The notes beneath the pieces are model-generated. The model searched no databases, was not told the origin of the DNA, and saw only the letters and a program-made list of their open reading frames with translations. The position numbers were made by a program, and so were the translations under genes. A stretch of DNA of 64,000 nucleotides from Williamsia muralis (GTDB lineage Bacteria; Actinomycetota; Actinomycetes; Mycobacteriales; Mycobacteriaceae), in the NCBI RefSeq assembly GCF_002735905.1, contig NZ_PEBD01000008.1:62001-126000 (forward strand), read 5' to 3'. Of the stretch, positions 44,862 to 53,012 are shown piece by piece. The stretch's first letter is position 1; every line of letters begins with the position of its first letter.

Positions 44862-45884
44862 TCAGAGGGCCGACACGAGCCTGGCCACAATGGATTCAGC
44901 CGTACCGGAAGTGGCGTTGCGAAAGTCCGTACCGGCCCAGAGGTTGGTCGAGTGCGGATCACCCGCAGCGACCGCAGCCTTCCGCAGGGGCCCGGTCAGA
45001 TGGTGGATCTGCGGGTACGCGAACGGCGCGGAAGCGTCGTGTTCTTGCATGAACCGGTTGTAAAGACCCCTCGCGTAGCGGCCCGAGAACGCTTGCGTGA
45101 CTCCCGTCGTCGTGAAATCGGGATTCACCAGGGCGGCGCGGTGCACGGCATTGGTCCCCGCCTCGTCGGCGAGCAGGAACGCGGTGCCCACCTGGACCGC
45201 CTGTGCGCCGAGGGCGAGTACCCGGCTCACTTCCTCAGGAGTCGTGATCCCTCCGGTCGCGACCACACCGACCCCCCGTCCGACCACGTCGGCGAGGAGT
45301 TCGTCGAGGCTGCCCAGTGCGGGTTCGGCGGTGGGGTCGAAGGTCCCGCGGTGCCCACCGGCGCCTGGGCCCTGCGCCACCAGCGCGTCGACTCCGCGGC
45401 CGAGTGCGATGTCCGCCTCGGCGGACGTGGTCACGGTGCCGAGTGTGAAGATGCCTGCATCGGTCAGTCGCCGGATCTCATCGGCCGTGGCGCATCCGAA
45501 GGTGAAGGACACTGCGTCGGGCTTGAGGTCGAGCAACACCTCGAGCTTCTCCGTCCAGGCGTCGTCGTCGTATCGCGGCTCACCGAGCGAAGCACCGAAC
45601 TTGTCTGCCAGTGGCGCGAGTTCTGCTGCGTAAGCCTCGATCTGCGCCAGATCACCGGCATTTGGTTGCGGGACAAAGAGATTGACCCCCAGTCGCCCCG
45701 ACGTCAGAGACCTCGCCTCCTCGATGTCGGCGACCAGCTTCTCGCCGTTCAACAGGGCTCCGGCCAGAAAACCCATGCCGCCGGCATTTGTCACCGCAGC
45801 CGCAAGCGCCGGCGTGCTGGGCCCACCGGCCATCGGAGCGCCGATCACGGGGGCGTCCAGGTCACGAAGGTCGAAGGTGGGCAC
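44862..45884 (-). CDS. Nitronate monooxygenase
   Basis: A 340-residue FMN-dependent TIM-barrel enzyme of the 2-nitropropane dioxygenase family that oxidises alkyl nitronates. [42 protein letters not shown] and [13 protein letters not shown] are the flavin-site blocks. The catalytic histidine lies in AGGHRG. The length is typical. It is divergent from the RNase HI gene. Confidence 0.88.
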   Translation of the reverse strand: MPTFDLRDLDAPVIGAPMAGGPSTPALAAAVTNAGGMGFLAGALLNGEKLVADIEEARSLTSGRLGVNLFVPQPNAGDLAQIEAYAAELAPLADKFGASLGEPRYDDDAWTEKLEVLLDLKPDAVSFTFGCATADEIRRLTDAGIFTLGTVTTSAEADIALGRGVDALVAQGPGAGGHRGTFDPTAEPALGSLDELLADVVGRGVGVVATGGITTPEEVSRVLALGAQAVQVGTAFLLADEAGTNAVHRAALVNPDFTTTGVTQAFSGRYARGLYNRFMQEHDASAPFAYPQIHHLTGPLRKAAVAAGDPHSTNLWAGTDFRNATSGTAESIVARLVSAL

Positions 45885-45982
45885 GTGTTACCTCCCGGGG
45901 ATCTGAGCCTGCGTTCACCGTCTCGGGTGTGCGGCAGTCGGGCTGCTGCATTCGGTCTCGACGCGACGGTAGCCTCTTCGCC

Positions 45983-46468
45983 ATGGCCGACGACATCGAC
46001 ATGGCGACTCCGATCGAGATCTCGACCGACGGAGCATGCCTCGGCAATCCCGGGCCGGGCGGGTGGGGCGCGGTGCTGCGGTACAAGAATCACGAGAAAC
46101 AGTTGTCGGGTGCCGATCCTGCGACCACGAACAACAAAATGGAACTGACCGGGGCCATCAAGGGACTCGAGGCGCTCAAGAAGCCGTCGAAGGTCATTCT
46201 CTATACCGACAGCACCTACGTGCGCAACGGCATCATGAAGTGGGCGGCCGGCTGGCAGAACAACGGCTGGCTGACCAAGGACAAGAAGCCGGTCAAGAAC
46301 AGCGAGCTCTGGCGCGAACTGATCGCCCAGTGCGCTCGCCATGATGTGGAGTGGCGCTGGGTCAAGGGTCACGCCGGCGACCACTACAACGAGATCGCCG
46401 ACCAACTCGCCACCACTGCGGCTCGGGCACTGCGTGACGGCGGCCCGACGGGCCAGGTGGCCGGATGA
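45983..46468 (+). CDS. rnhA: Ribonuclease HI
   Basis: A 161-residue enzyme that cleaves the RNA strand of RNA-DNA hybrids. All metal-binding acids are present: Asp16 (STDGAC), Glu54 (NNKMELTG), Asp76 (YTDSTY) and Asp140 (NEIADQLA), plus His130 in VKGHAGD. ATG 45983 has no ribosome site, which fits a leaderless message. Its end overlaps the next gene by four bases. Confidence 0.94.
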   Translation: MADDIDMATPIEISTDGACLGNPGPGGWGAVLRYKNHEKQLSGADPATTNNKMELTGAIKGLEALKKPSKVILYTDSTYVRNGIMKWAAGWQNNGWLTKDKKPVKNSELWRELIAQCARHDVEWRWVKGHAGDHYNEIADQLATTAARALRDGGPTGQVAG

Positions 46469-47382
46469 CCGCCCCCATCCCGGTGGCTCTGCTGCCCCAT
46501 TCCGATCCCCACCTCGCCGAAGCCATCGCGTCCGCCGGTGGCACCCTCGCCGACCTCGCCGAGGCGCGGGCCCTCGTGTGGATCGGCAATGTGGACGGTT
46601 TCCCCGATCCGCTTCCCGACAACATCGAGTGGGTGCAGCTGCGGCTGGCAGGCATCGAGTCGTTCCTGCGCGCGGGGTTGCTCGACGATCGTCGGATCTG
46701 GACCAATGCGTCGGGGTTCTACGCCGAGAACGTCGCCGAGCACGCCCTCGCGCTCTTACTGGCCGGCCTACGCCAGATCAACGTCGCGGTCCTACGACAC
46801 TGGGATGAGAAGGCGATCGACCCGGCTGTGCGGTCGCTCCACGGCTCTACGGTCGGGATCATCGGCGCCGGTGGCATCGCCCGGTCGCTGATACCGCGGT
46901 TGAAGGCATGCGGCGCACAGGTGATCGCGGTCAACAGATCCGGCCGGCCCGTCGAGGGCGCGTCGGTGACGCTGCCGGCGAGCAGGATCGACGAGGTCTG
47001 GGGTCTCATCGACCACGTGGTCCTCGCGGCTCCGGCCACCGACGACACCCGCCATCTCATCAATGCCCGCACTCTTGCTGCGCTGCCCCGACATGCCTGG
47101 TTGATCAACGTGGCGCGCGGTCCACTCGTCGACGAAATAGCCCTCCGGGACGCATTGGTGGCCGGGGAGATCGCAGGCGCCGCCCTCGACGTGACCGATC
47201 CGGAGCCGCCCGCCGCCGACGACCCGCTGTGGGACCTGCCGAACGTGATCATCACTCCGCATGTGGCCAATCCGTCCGCGGGTCTGACCCGCACGATGGC
47301 GCCGTGGCTCGCCGAGAATCTACGACGCTTTGCGGCAGGCGGCGACATGCTCGCGGTGGTCGAGCCCGGTGCAACTTATTAG
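46465..47382 (+). CDS. D-isomer-specific 2-hydroxyacid dehydrogenase
   Basis: A 305-residue NAD(P)-dependent dehydrogenase. The Rossmann motif is [16 protein letters not shown]; the substrate arginine lies in [10 protein letters not shown], the Glu in DPEPP, and the catalytic histidine in ITPHVANPS. The start overlaps the rnhA stop (ATGA), so translation is probably coupled. The substrate (glyoxylate, hydroxypyruvate or another 2-oxoacid) is not evident. Confidence 0.87.
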   Translation: MTAPIPVALLPHSDPHLAEAIASAGGTLADLAEARALVWIGNVDGFPDPLPDNIEWVQLRLAGIESFLRAGLLDDRRIWTNASGFYAENVAEHALALLLAGLRQINVAVLRHWDEKAIDPAVRSLHGSTVGIIGAGGIARSLIPRLKACGAQVIAVNRSGRPVEGASVTLPASRIDEVWGLIDHVVLAAPATDDTRHLINARTLAALPRHAWLINVARGPLVDEIALRDALVAGEIAGAALDVTDPEPPAADDPLWDLPNVIITPHVANPSAGLTRTMAPWLAENLRRFAAGGDMLAVVEPGATY

Positions 47383-47541
47383 TTGCGCGGTTAAGCCGCG
47401 TGCATCCGGTGACCGACAAAGATTCGGCGACGTCGTAAAGGTTGCGCTGCCTCATCGGCGTCGGGAGGCTGGGACAGTCGGCATCTCCCGGTGTCGAGGC
47501 TGAGCCACAGCCGGATCCGCCCTTCAACAGAATCGAGAAGC

Positions 47542-47751
47542 ATGAGCGACAACGTCTATCGGGTCACCGAGATCGTCGGGTCCTCGACCACCAGCTCTGA
47601 CGACGCGATCAAGACCGCGCTGTCCCGCGCCGCTGAAACCCTGAAGAACATCGACTGGTTCCAGGTGGTGGAAACCCGTGGCCATGTGGAGAACGGCGAG
47701 ATCGCCCACTTCCAGGTGACGGTGAAGGTCGGTTTCAAGCTGGCAGACTGA
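47542..47751 (+). CDS. Dodecin
   Basis: A 69-residue dodecin that forms a hollow dodecamer storing flavins or related ligands. VYRVTEIVGSSTTSSDDAIKTA, then LKNIDWFQVVETRGHVENG, then FQVTVKVGFKL match the family over its whole length. The tryptophan that stacks on flavin is in IDWFQV. AGAAGC before ATG 47542 is a weak ribosome site. Confidence 0.93.
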   Translation: MSDNVYRVTEIVGSSTTSSDDAIKTALSRAAETLKNIDWFQVVETRGHVENGEIAHFQVTVKVGFKLAD

Positions 47752-47884
47752 CCAGCGAGGACAGGTCGGCGGCGCGGCGTCCGGGTACCGTTTTTCCCAG
47801 GGATCAGTTTCTCCAGGGACCCAGACACGCCCGCCGCCGGCAACGGCGCGTTCCACCGGCCTACTCCACCGACCGGAAGCGCTC

Positions 47885-49003
47885 ATGACACACAGACTCG
47901 CCGCGTTGGTACTCGCGGGCGCCGTGCTCGTCGCCGGGTGCAGCGTCTCCGACAACGCGGACAGACCCGCGCAGTCGGTCGGTCCGACAGAGTCTTCCGG
48001 TTCGACCGGGTCGAGTCGACCATCGGCGAGTGTCGCTCCTGCGGACGAACCCGCAGATGTCGTCGCCGGGCTCGACGCGCCGTGGTCGATCGTCTTCGCC
48101 GGAGATGCACCGCTCATCAGCGAACGCGACTCCGGCAACATTCTCGAAGTCGTCGGCGACCGCACCCGGGTGATGGGCGCGGTGGCCGATGTCGCACCCG
48201 CAGGCGAGGGCGGGTTGCTAGGTCTCGCCGTGCGGGAGGAGTTCCTGTACGTCTACTTCACCAGTGACGACGGCGACAACCGTGTCGTGCGATACCGCCT
48301 GACCGGATCAACCGGAGATCTCGGACTCGGCCCGGTTGAATCCATTCTTTCCGGCATTCCGGGCGGGCGCACCCACAACGGTGGCCGCATCGCGTTCGGT
48401 CCCGACGGCATGCTCTACATCTCCACCGGCGACGCCCAGGACCGGCCCAAAGCGCAGGACCCCGCCAGCCTCTCCGGCAAGATCCTGCGGATCACCCCGG
48501 ATGGAGAGGTGCCCGCTGACAATCCCACAGCCGGCAGCCCGATGTGGTCGCTCGGACATCGCAATGTTCAGGGAATCGCCTGGGCGGCCGACGGCACGAT
48601 GTTCTCGTCCGAGTACGGCCAGGACACCTGGGACGAGCTGAACATCATCAGGAAGGGTGGCAACTACGGTTGGCCCCGCGCGGAGGGCAAGAGCGAGCAG
48701 TTCGACAGCATCTACATCGATCCCGTTCAGCAGTGGGATCCCGACGACGCGAGCCCGAGCGGGATTACGATCGCCGGCGACACGATCTACATCGCCAACC
48801 TGCGCGGTGAGCGCATCCGCGCCGTTCCGGTGGCCGCACCCGAGACCGGGCGAGACCTCTTCGTCGGCGAGTTCGGCCGGATACGAGATGTCACAGTTGC
48901 CCGCGACGGATCGCTCTGGTTGCTCACCAACAACACTGACGGTCGTGGCGATGCACGAGACGGCGACGACCGGATCAAACGGGTGACGGTGCAGTCTGGC
49001 TGA
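47885..49003 (+). CDS. PQQ-dependent sugar (aldose/sorbosone) dehydrogenase lipoprotein
   Basis: A 372-residue exported beta-propeller. Residues 1-18 are a signal peptide and LVAGCS makes Cys19 the lipidation site, followed by a Ser/Pro-rich linker to about 55. The glucose/sorbosone dehydrogenase blocks are present: LDAPWSIVF, GEGGLLGLAV, RTHNGGRIAFGPDGMLYISTGDA, SLGHRNVQGIAW and EYGQDTWDELN. The HNGGR and GHRN segments would contact the cofactor. It oxidises sugars at the cell surface. No PQQ biosynthesis genes lie nearby. Confidence 0.88.
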   Translation: MTHRLAALVLAGAVLVAGCSVSDNADRPAQSVGPTESSGSTGSSRPSASVAPADEPADVVAGLDAPWSIVFAGDAPLISERDSGNILEVVGDRTRVMGAVADVAPAGEGGLLGLAVREEFLYVYFTSDDGDNRVVRYRLTGSTGDLGLGPVESILSGIPGGRTHNGGRIAFGPDGMLYISTGDAQDRPKAQDPASLSGKILRITPDGEVPADNPTAGSPMWSLGHRNVQGIAWAADGTMFSSEYGQDTWDELNIIRKGGNYGWPRAEGKSEQFDSIYIDPVQQWDPDDASPSGITIAGDTIYIANLRGERIRAVPVAAPETGRDLFVGEFGRIRDVTVARDGSLWLLTNNTDGRGDARDGDDRIKRVTVQSG

Positions 49004-49187
49004 CTTCCGAGGAACAGCCTTCCGAAAGCACTGCCATACAGCGCTTTCAGGCCATGTTTGGCTGTCCGCACTCGCGGTTATTCGCTGTGGGTAGTTCGCC
49101 ACAGACACGAAATTGATCACGACGCGATCCGGGCTGGCGCGTCCCGGTAGTCACCACAGGTGACTCCTCCAACCGGAAGGGAGACCG

Positions 49188-49949
49188 ATGGGAAGCTGGC
49201 GGAGTTGTGGCAATGACACCCCCGCTGGACGCGGCTCGGTCTCCATCGGTCTGGCCCCCCTGTGCGAGCAGGTTGTATACGCCGCAGGCGTTGATGGCGC
49301 CGCCCTGACATTGTTGACCACCTCCAGCCGGGTCCGCGATCTGGTGTACGCCACGGACTCGGTGGCTCACCGGTTGGACGACCTGCAGTTCACGCTGGGC
49401 GAGGGCCCTTGCCTGGATGCATACGAGAACGACGACGCCCGCTTGCTCGCCGACCTGGACAATCACACCGTCAGCAGGTGGCCAACCTTCATCGGGGAGG
49501 CCATCGGACTGGGTGCGCGGGCGCTGTTCGCCTTCCCGGTTGCCGCCGGCGGCACCCCCCTGGCTGTGCTCGAGTTGTACCGGCGAACAGCCGGTGAGCT
49601 CACTCCCGATCAGCACGAGGCCGCGACCACCGCGGCTTCCACTGCCGGGTACACGGTCACCCGCAATTGGCACGAGTACCTCGCCACCCAGGGTGACTAC
49701 GACGACCGGGTTGCCACGGCGGCGGCCGACATGAGTCACGCACAAGACCACACGACGGACAGGTTCTCCCGATCAGACGTCTACCTCGCATCCGGCATGG
49801 TGGCCGCCCAACTGGCCGTGTCTGCCGATGAGGGGCTCGCCAGGTTGCGCGCCTTCTCGTTTCGCCACGATCGCTCACTCAAGGACGTTGCCGACGATGT
49901 CGTCGCCCGTCGGATCAACCTGCGCACCCTCGACCTGGAAGGCCACTGA
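49188..49949 (+). CDS. GAF-ANTAR regulator
   Basis: A 253-residue regulator starting at ATG 49188 (GGAAGGGAG upstream). A GAF sensor domain covers about 20-160 (LGEGPCLDAYENDDA, RALFAFPVAAGG). The C-terminal ANTAR RNA-binding domain covers about 190-245 (YLASGMVAAQLAVSADEGLARL, then LKDVADDVVAR). ANTAR proteins prevent transcription termination by binding paired hexaloop hairpins in target mRNA leaders. The ligand and targets are unknown. Confidence 0.88.
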   Translation: MGSWRSCGNDTPAGRGSVSIGLAPLCEQVVYAAGVDGAALTLLTTSSRVRDLVYATDSVAHRLDDLQFTLGEGPCLDAYENDDARLLADLDNHTVSRWPTFIGEAIGLGARALFAFPVAAGGTPLAVLELYRRTAGELTPDQHEAATTAASTAGYTVTRNWHEYLATQGDYDDRVATAAADMSHAQDHTTDRFSRSDVYLASGMVAAQLAVSADEGLARLRAFSFRHDRSLKDVADDVVARRINLRTLDLEGH

Positions 49950-50003
49950 GCACACACGGATGATTTAGACGCAACGACATGGGTCGGGTGACGCGCACGC
50001 GCT

Positions 50004-50300
50004 CTAGGAATTGAGTTCGATCAGCCCGACCACCCCGAGCACTCCGCCCAACAGCCCCGACATCGACAGCAACATCGTCAGGTCGCTGCCCGTGATGGAG
50101 ATGCGCGGTTTCTCGTGGGGCGTGTGGCTGCGGGTCTCGCGTGTGACAGAGGGCCGCGGCGGCCGGTGGCCCCCGAAGCTGGGGTCCCACAACACCCCGG
50201 TCATCTCCCGAGGCACCGTCTGCCGACTTTCACGGCGGACCGCCACTGGCTTGACCGGGGAATGGCGATTCGGCCGCTCAAGAAAAGTCACGCTGTACAT
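50004..50300 (-). CDS. Possible small membrane protein
   Basis: A 98-residue frame with a polar, basic and His-rich first two-thirds and a hydrophobic end (LLSMSGLLGGVLGVVGLIEL). No ribosome site precedes the ATG at 50300, and an internal start at the Met of MTGVLWDPSFGG is possible. It lies in a 460-base gap between convergent-oriented regions. Coding bias is acceptable but not decisive, so this call is tentative. Confidence 0.4.
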   Translation of the reverse strand: MYSVTFLERPNRHSPVKPVAVRRESRQTVPREMTGVLWDPSFGGHRPPRPSVTRETRSHTPHEKPRISITGSDLTMLLSMSGLLGGVLGVVGLIELNS

Positions 50301-50409
50301 TCTGCCGCTTATCGCAAACTTGTGTCGCCTATCGCGGAATGTTCATCTGTTCGACTCACGGCCCTTACCAGCGATGAGGGTGGCTGAGCGGCAGCCTCAC
50401 CGGTGGCCG

Positions 50410-50793
50410 TCACACTCCGATGACCGACAGCACATTGCCTGAGGGATCCCGGAACCATCCGATGTCCGGACCCTGGTCGTTTCGAGATCCACGAAAGATC
50501 CCCCGCTCGTCTTGGTCGAAGTCGTCGTAGCGGACGAACTCGACCCCTCGTTCGGTCAGCGCGGTCACCGCCGCGTCGATGTCGGGGACCTCGAAGTTGA
50601 GAATGGTGAACACTGCCGGTTCGTGGTCGGGCTTGGGATACACCAGCACATTGGTGCTGCCGGTCAGGTGGAGGTTGAGCAACCCCATCGGACCGTCCTC
50701 GACCTCGAGACCGAGTGTCTCGGAGTAGAAGCTCCGGGCCTCCTCGATGTCCTTGACCGCGAACCCGCTGAACGCGTTGTTGATGTCGAGCAT
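50410..50793 (-). CDS. VOC/glyoxalase family protein
   Basis: A 127-residue single-chain VOC protein from ATG 50793 (GGAGG six bases upstream). NAFSGFAVKDIEEARSFYSETLGLEV and FRDPSGNVLSVIGV are the halves of the fold. LNLHLTGSTNVLVYPK and FTILNFEVPDI supply the beta strands. Similar proteins include glyoxalase-like and antibiotic-binding proteins. Substrate unknown. Confidence 0.87.
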   Translation of the reverse strand: MLDINNAFSGFAVKDIEEARSFYSETLGLEVEDGPMGLLNLHLTGSTNVLVYPKPDHEPAVFTILNFEVPDIDAAVTALTERGVEFVRYDDFDQDERGIFRGSRNDQGPDIGWFRDPSGNVLSVIGV

Positions 50794-50866
50794 GTCGATC
50801 CTCCTCGCCGGCGGTCACCGCCGATGGTCATCGCCTGCCAATACCGACCACCGGGCTGCCCTCAAC

Positions 50867-52003
50867 TCATCGGTCGACCTCGGCGCTCTTTGGCGGCAGA
50901 TCGTGCTCGACGGCGGGTGGCGCGAAGGTCACCGCATCTCCTCCGCGTTTCTTCGACTGGTACATCGCGGCGTCAGCCGACGGCGCAAGTTCACTCAACA
51001 GAGCGATCGTCGGTCGAAGGCGTCCGGACTTCGTGGTGCAGTGCGCCGCCACGGCAACCCCGATGCTCACCGTGATCGGGTACGCGTCATGCGGGTTGCG
51101 CAGCACGATCCGGAGCCGTTCGGCCAGGTCGACCAGCTGCTCGGCCGAGCCCGTGACGGCGACCGCGAACTCCTCGCCACCGACCCTGGCCACCAGCGCT
51201 GCCGGGCCCGCCGTCGCGGAAAGTCTGGAGGCGGCGAGTTCGAGGACTGTGTCTCCCGCGTGGTGCCCGTGCTGATCGTTCACCGTCTTGAACCCATCGA
51301 TGTCCAGCATCAGCACAGCCAGCAAGGTCCGGGGCCCGTCGAAGCGCAGTTGAGGGAAGTCCACTTCCAGTCCGCGTCGATTGCGGAGTTGCGTGAGGTG
51401 ATCGCGAAACGCATCGCTGGCGTCGTGGCCGAGGTTGAGCAGGCCGGACTGCAACATGATCGGCGCCGACAACAGAACCGATAGCAAGACGGCAAGCAGA
51501 GCGGATGCGATGAACAGATCTTGCCCGGGAGTGACCAGAACCTTGAGGTACAACGCGACCGTGGTCGACGTGGCGAACACCAGATGCGCGGCCAGCCATC
51601 GCGGGCTGTGGAAAGCACTGATGTGGGCGGCGGTCACCGCGAACAACACGCAGCCGGTCATCGCGATGAACGGGTCGGTGAACGTGAAGAGCACCACCGC
51701 CACACCCAGGTCGGAATAGACGAGGAACAACTGCGCACCTCGTCTGGACGGCCATGGGCCCCGGAGCCAGGCCAGGCCGACGACCATGCTGCTGACCGCA
51801 GCGACCGCGACCGCACCTTGCGCGGCGATGGTCTCGCGTGGACCGGCCGGCGACCCCAGCGACAGGAGCGCGGCCACCCCGTAGAAGAACGACCACATCC
51901 CGACGGCCTGGCGGTTGACGACCAGGGATCCGCGCGACCGGTGGTAGTTCAGCGTCCATTGATAGTCGAACGGCTGCCGCCACCACCTCCGGATGAAGTG
52001 CAT
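50867..52003 (-). CDS. Membrane-bound diguanylate cyclase (GGDEF)
   Basis: A 378-residue protein. Five to six membrane segments cover about 35-200. The GGDEF domain follows: LTQLRNRRGLEVD, LMLDIDGFKTVNDQHGHHAGD and VARVGGEEFAVAV. The GGEEF signature and the metal-binding Asp of LDIDGFK are intact, so it should make c-di-GMP. There is no EAL domain and no clear inhibitory RxxD site five residues before GGEEF. Confidence 0.9.
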   Translation of the reverse strand: MHFIRRWWRQPFDYQWTLNYHRSRGSLVVNRQAVGMWSFFYGVAALLSLGSPAGPRETIAAQGAVAVAAVSSMVVGLAWLRGPWPSRRGAQLFLVYSDLGVAVVLFTFTDPFIAMTGCVLFAVTAAHISAFHSPRWLAAHLVFATSTTVALYLKVLVTPGQDLFIASALLAVLLSVLLSAPIMLQSGLLNLGHDASDAFRDHLTQLRNRRGLEVDFPQLRFDGPRTLLAVLMLDIDGFKTVNDQHGHHAGDTVLELAASRLSATAGPAALVARVGGEEFAVAVTGSAEQLVDLAERLRIVLRNPHDAYPITVSIGVAVAAHCTTKSGRLRPTIALLSELAPSADAAMYQSKKRGGDAVTFAPPAVEHDLPPKSAEVDR

Positions 52004-52208
52004 ACGGCGTCTCCCAAGCAGTTAGTGGGCGGTACGAATCAATAGGTGAACAGGCCGCGAAAATGTCACTCTGTCAATTCGGCATCGAGGCGCCGCGAGA
52101 CTGCTCGGTGAGATGCAGACCACATCCGAAAGGAACGGCGTGGGCCCCGGGGTCCAGCATGTGGGAACCGATGGAATGGCCACTCGAACGGGCGTAGTTG
52201 TAGGAACC

Positions 52209-52961
52209 ATGACTGATCTCGCAAGCAAGGCAACCACTCTGCTCGAACTCCACCAGCCAGGAAACCCGGTGATCCTTCCGACGGTGTGGGATGCGTGGTC
52301 GGCGAATCTCGCCGTGTCCGCCGGTTTCACGGCCCTGACCGTGGGCAGTCACCCGGTGTCGGATTCCATCGGCAAGCCCGACAACGAGGGCATCACCTTC
52401 GACGAGTTGATCACCCGCATCAAGCAGATCACCGAGGCAGTCGACGTACCGATCTCGGTCGACATCGAGTCCGGCTACGGCGAAGACCCCAAGCGCCTGA
52501 TCGATGGGCTGCTCAGCGTCGGCGCCGTCGGTCTGAACATCGAGGACACAGTGCACAGCGAAGGTGGGCGTCTGCGTGAGGCACAGGAGCATGCCGACTT
52601 CGTCGGAGCACTGCGTGCAGCATCAGACGCCACCGACACCCACGTGGTGATCAACGCCCGCACCGACCTGTTCGTCAAACAGGTCGGCGATGAGAACGAC
52701 CGCGTCGACCGCGCCATCGACCGCTTGAAACTGGCGGCCGCCGCCGGCGCCGACGTGCTCTACCCCGTCGGCTTCCACTCCGACGACGTCCACAAGCGCC
52801 TCACCGCCGAACTCCCGCTCCCGGTCAACGCGATCGGTCACCCCGCCAACGACGACAAGGCGGCCCTGGCTGCGCTCGGTGTCGCGCGAGTCAGCTTCGG
52901 TCCGATCCTGCAGATGGTCTTGGCCGAACGCGCAGGCGAGGTACTCGCACGCTGGAAGTGA
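52209..52961 (+). CDS. Isocitrate lyase/PEP mutase family protein
   Basis: A 250-residue TIM-barrel enzyme from ATG 52209 (TAGGA upstream). ILPTVWDAWSANLAVSAGFTAL, DVPISVDIESGYG and GLNIEDTVHSEGG hold the metal-binding acids. NARTDLFVKQVG is typical of carboxyvinyl-carboxyphosphonate phosphorylmutase-like and oxaloacetate hydrolase-like members. It lacks the KKCGH of true isocitrate lyases. Reaction unknown; C-C or P-C bond cleavage of a 2-oxoacid-like compound is expected. Confidence 0.85.
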   Translation: MTDLASKATTLLELHQPGNPVILPTVWDAWSANLAVSAGFTALTVGSHPVSDSIGKPDNEGITFDELITRIKQITEAVDVPISVDIESGYGEDPKRLIDGLLSVGAVGLNIEDTVHSEGGRLREAQEHADFVGALRAASDATDTHVVINARTDLFVKQVGDENDRVDRAIDRLKLAAAAGADVLYPVGFHSDDVHKRLTAELPLPVNAIGHPANDDKAALAALGVARVSFGPILQMVLAERAGEVLARWK

Positions 52962-53012
52962 TCAGCGGCCCGCTCGGCGTCGGCTGTCGCACCGGCGTGC
53001 CACCATGTTGAC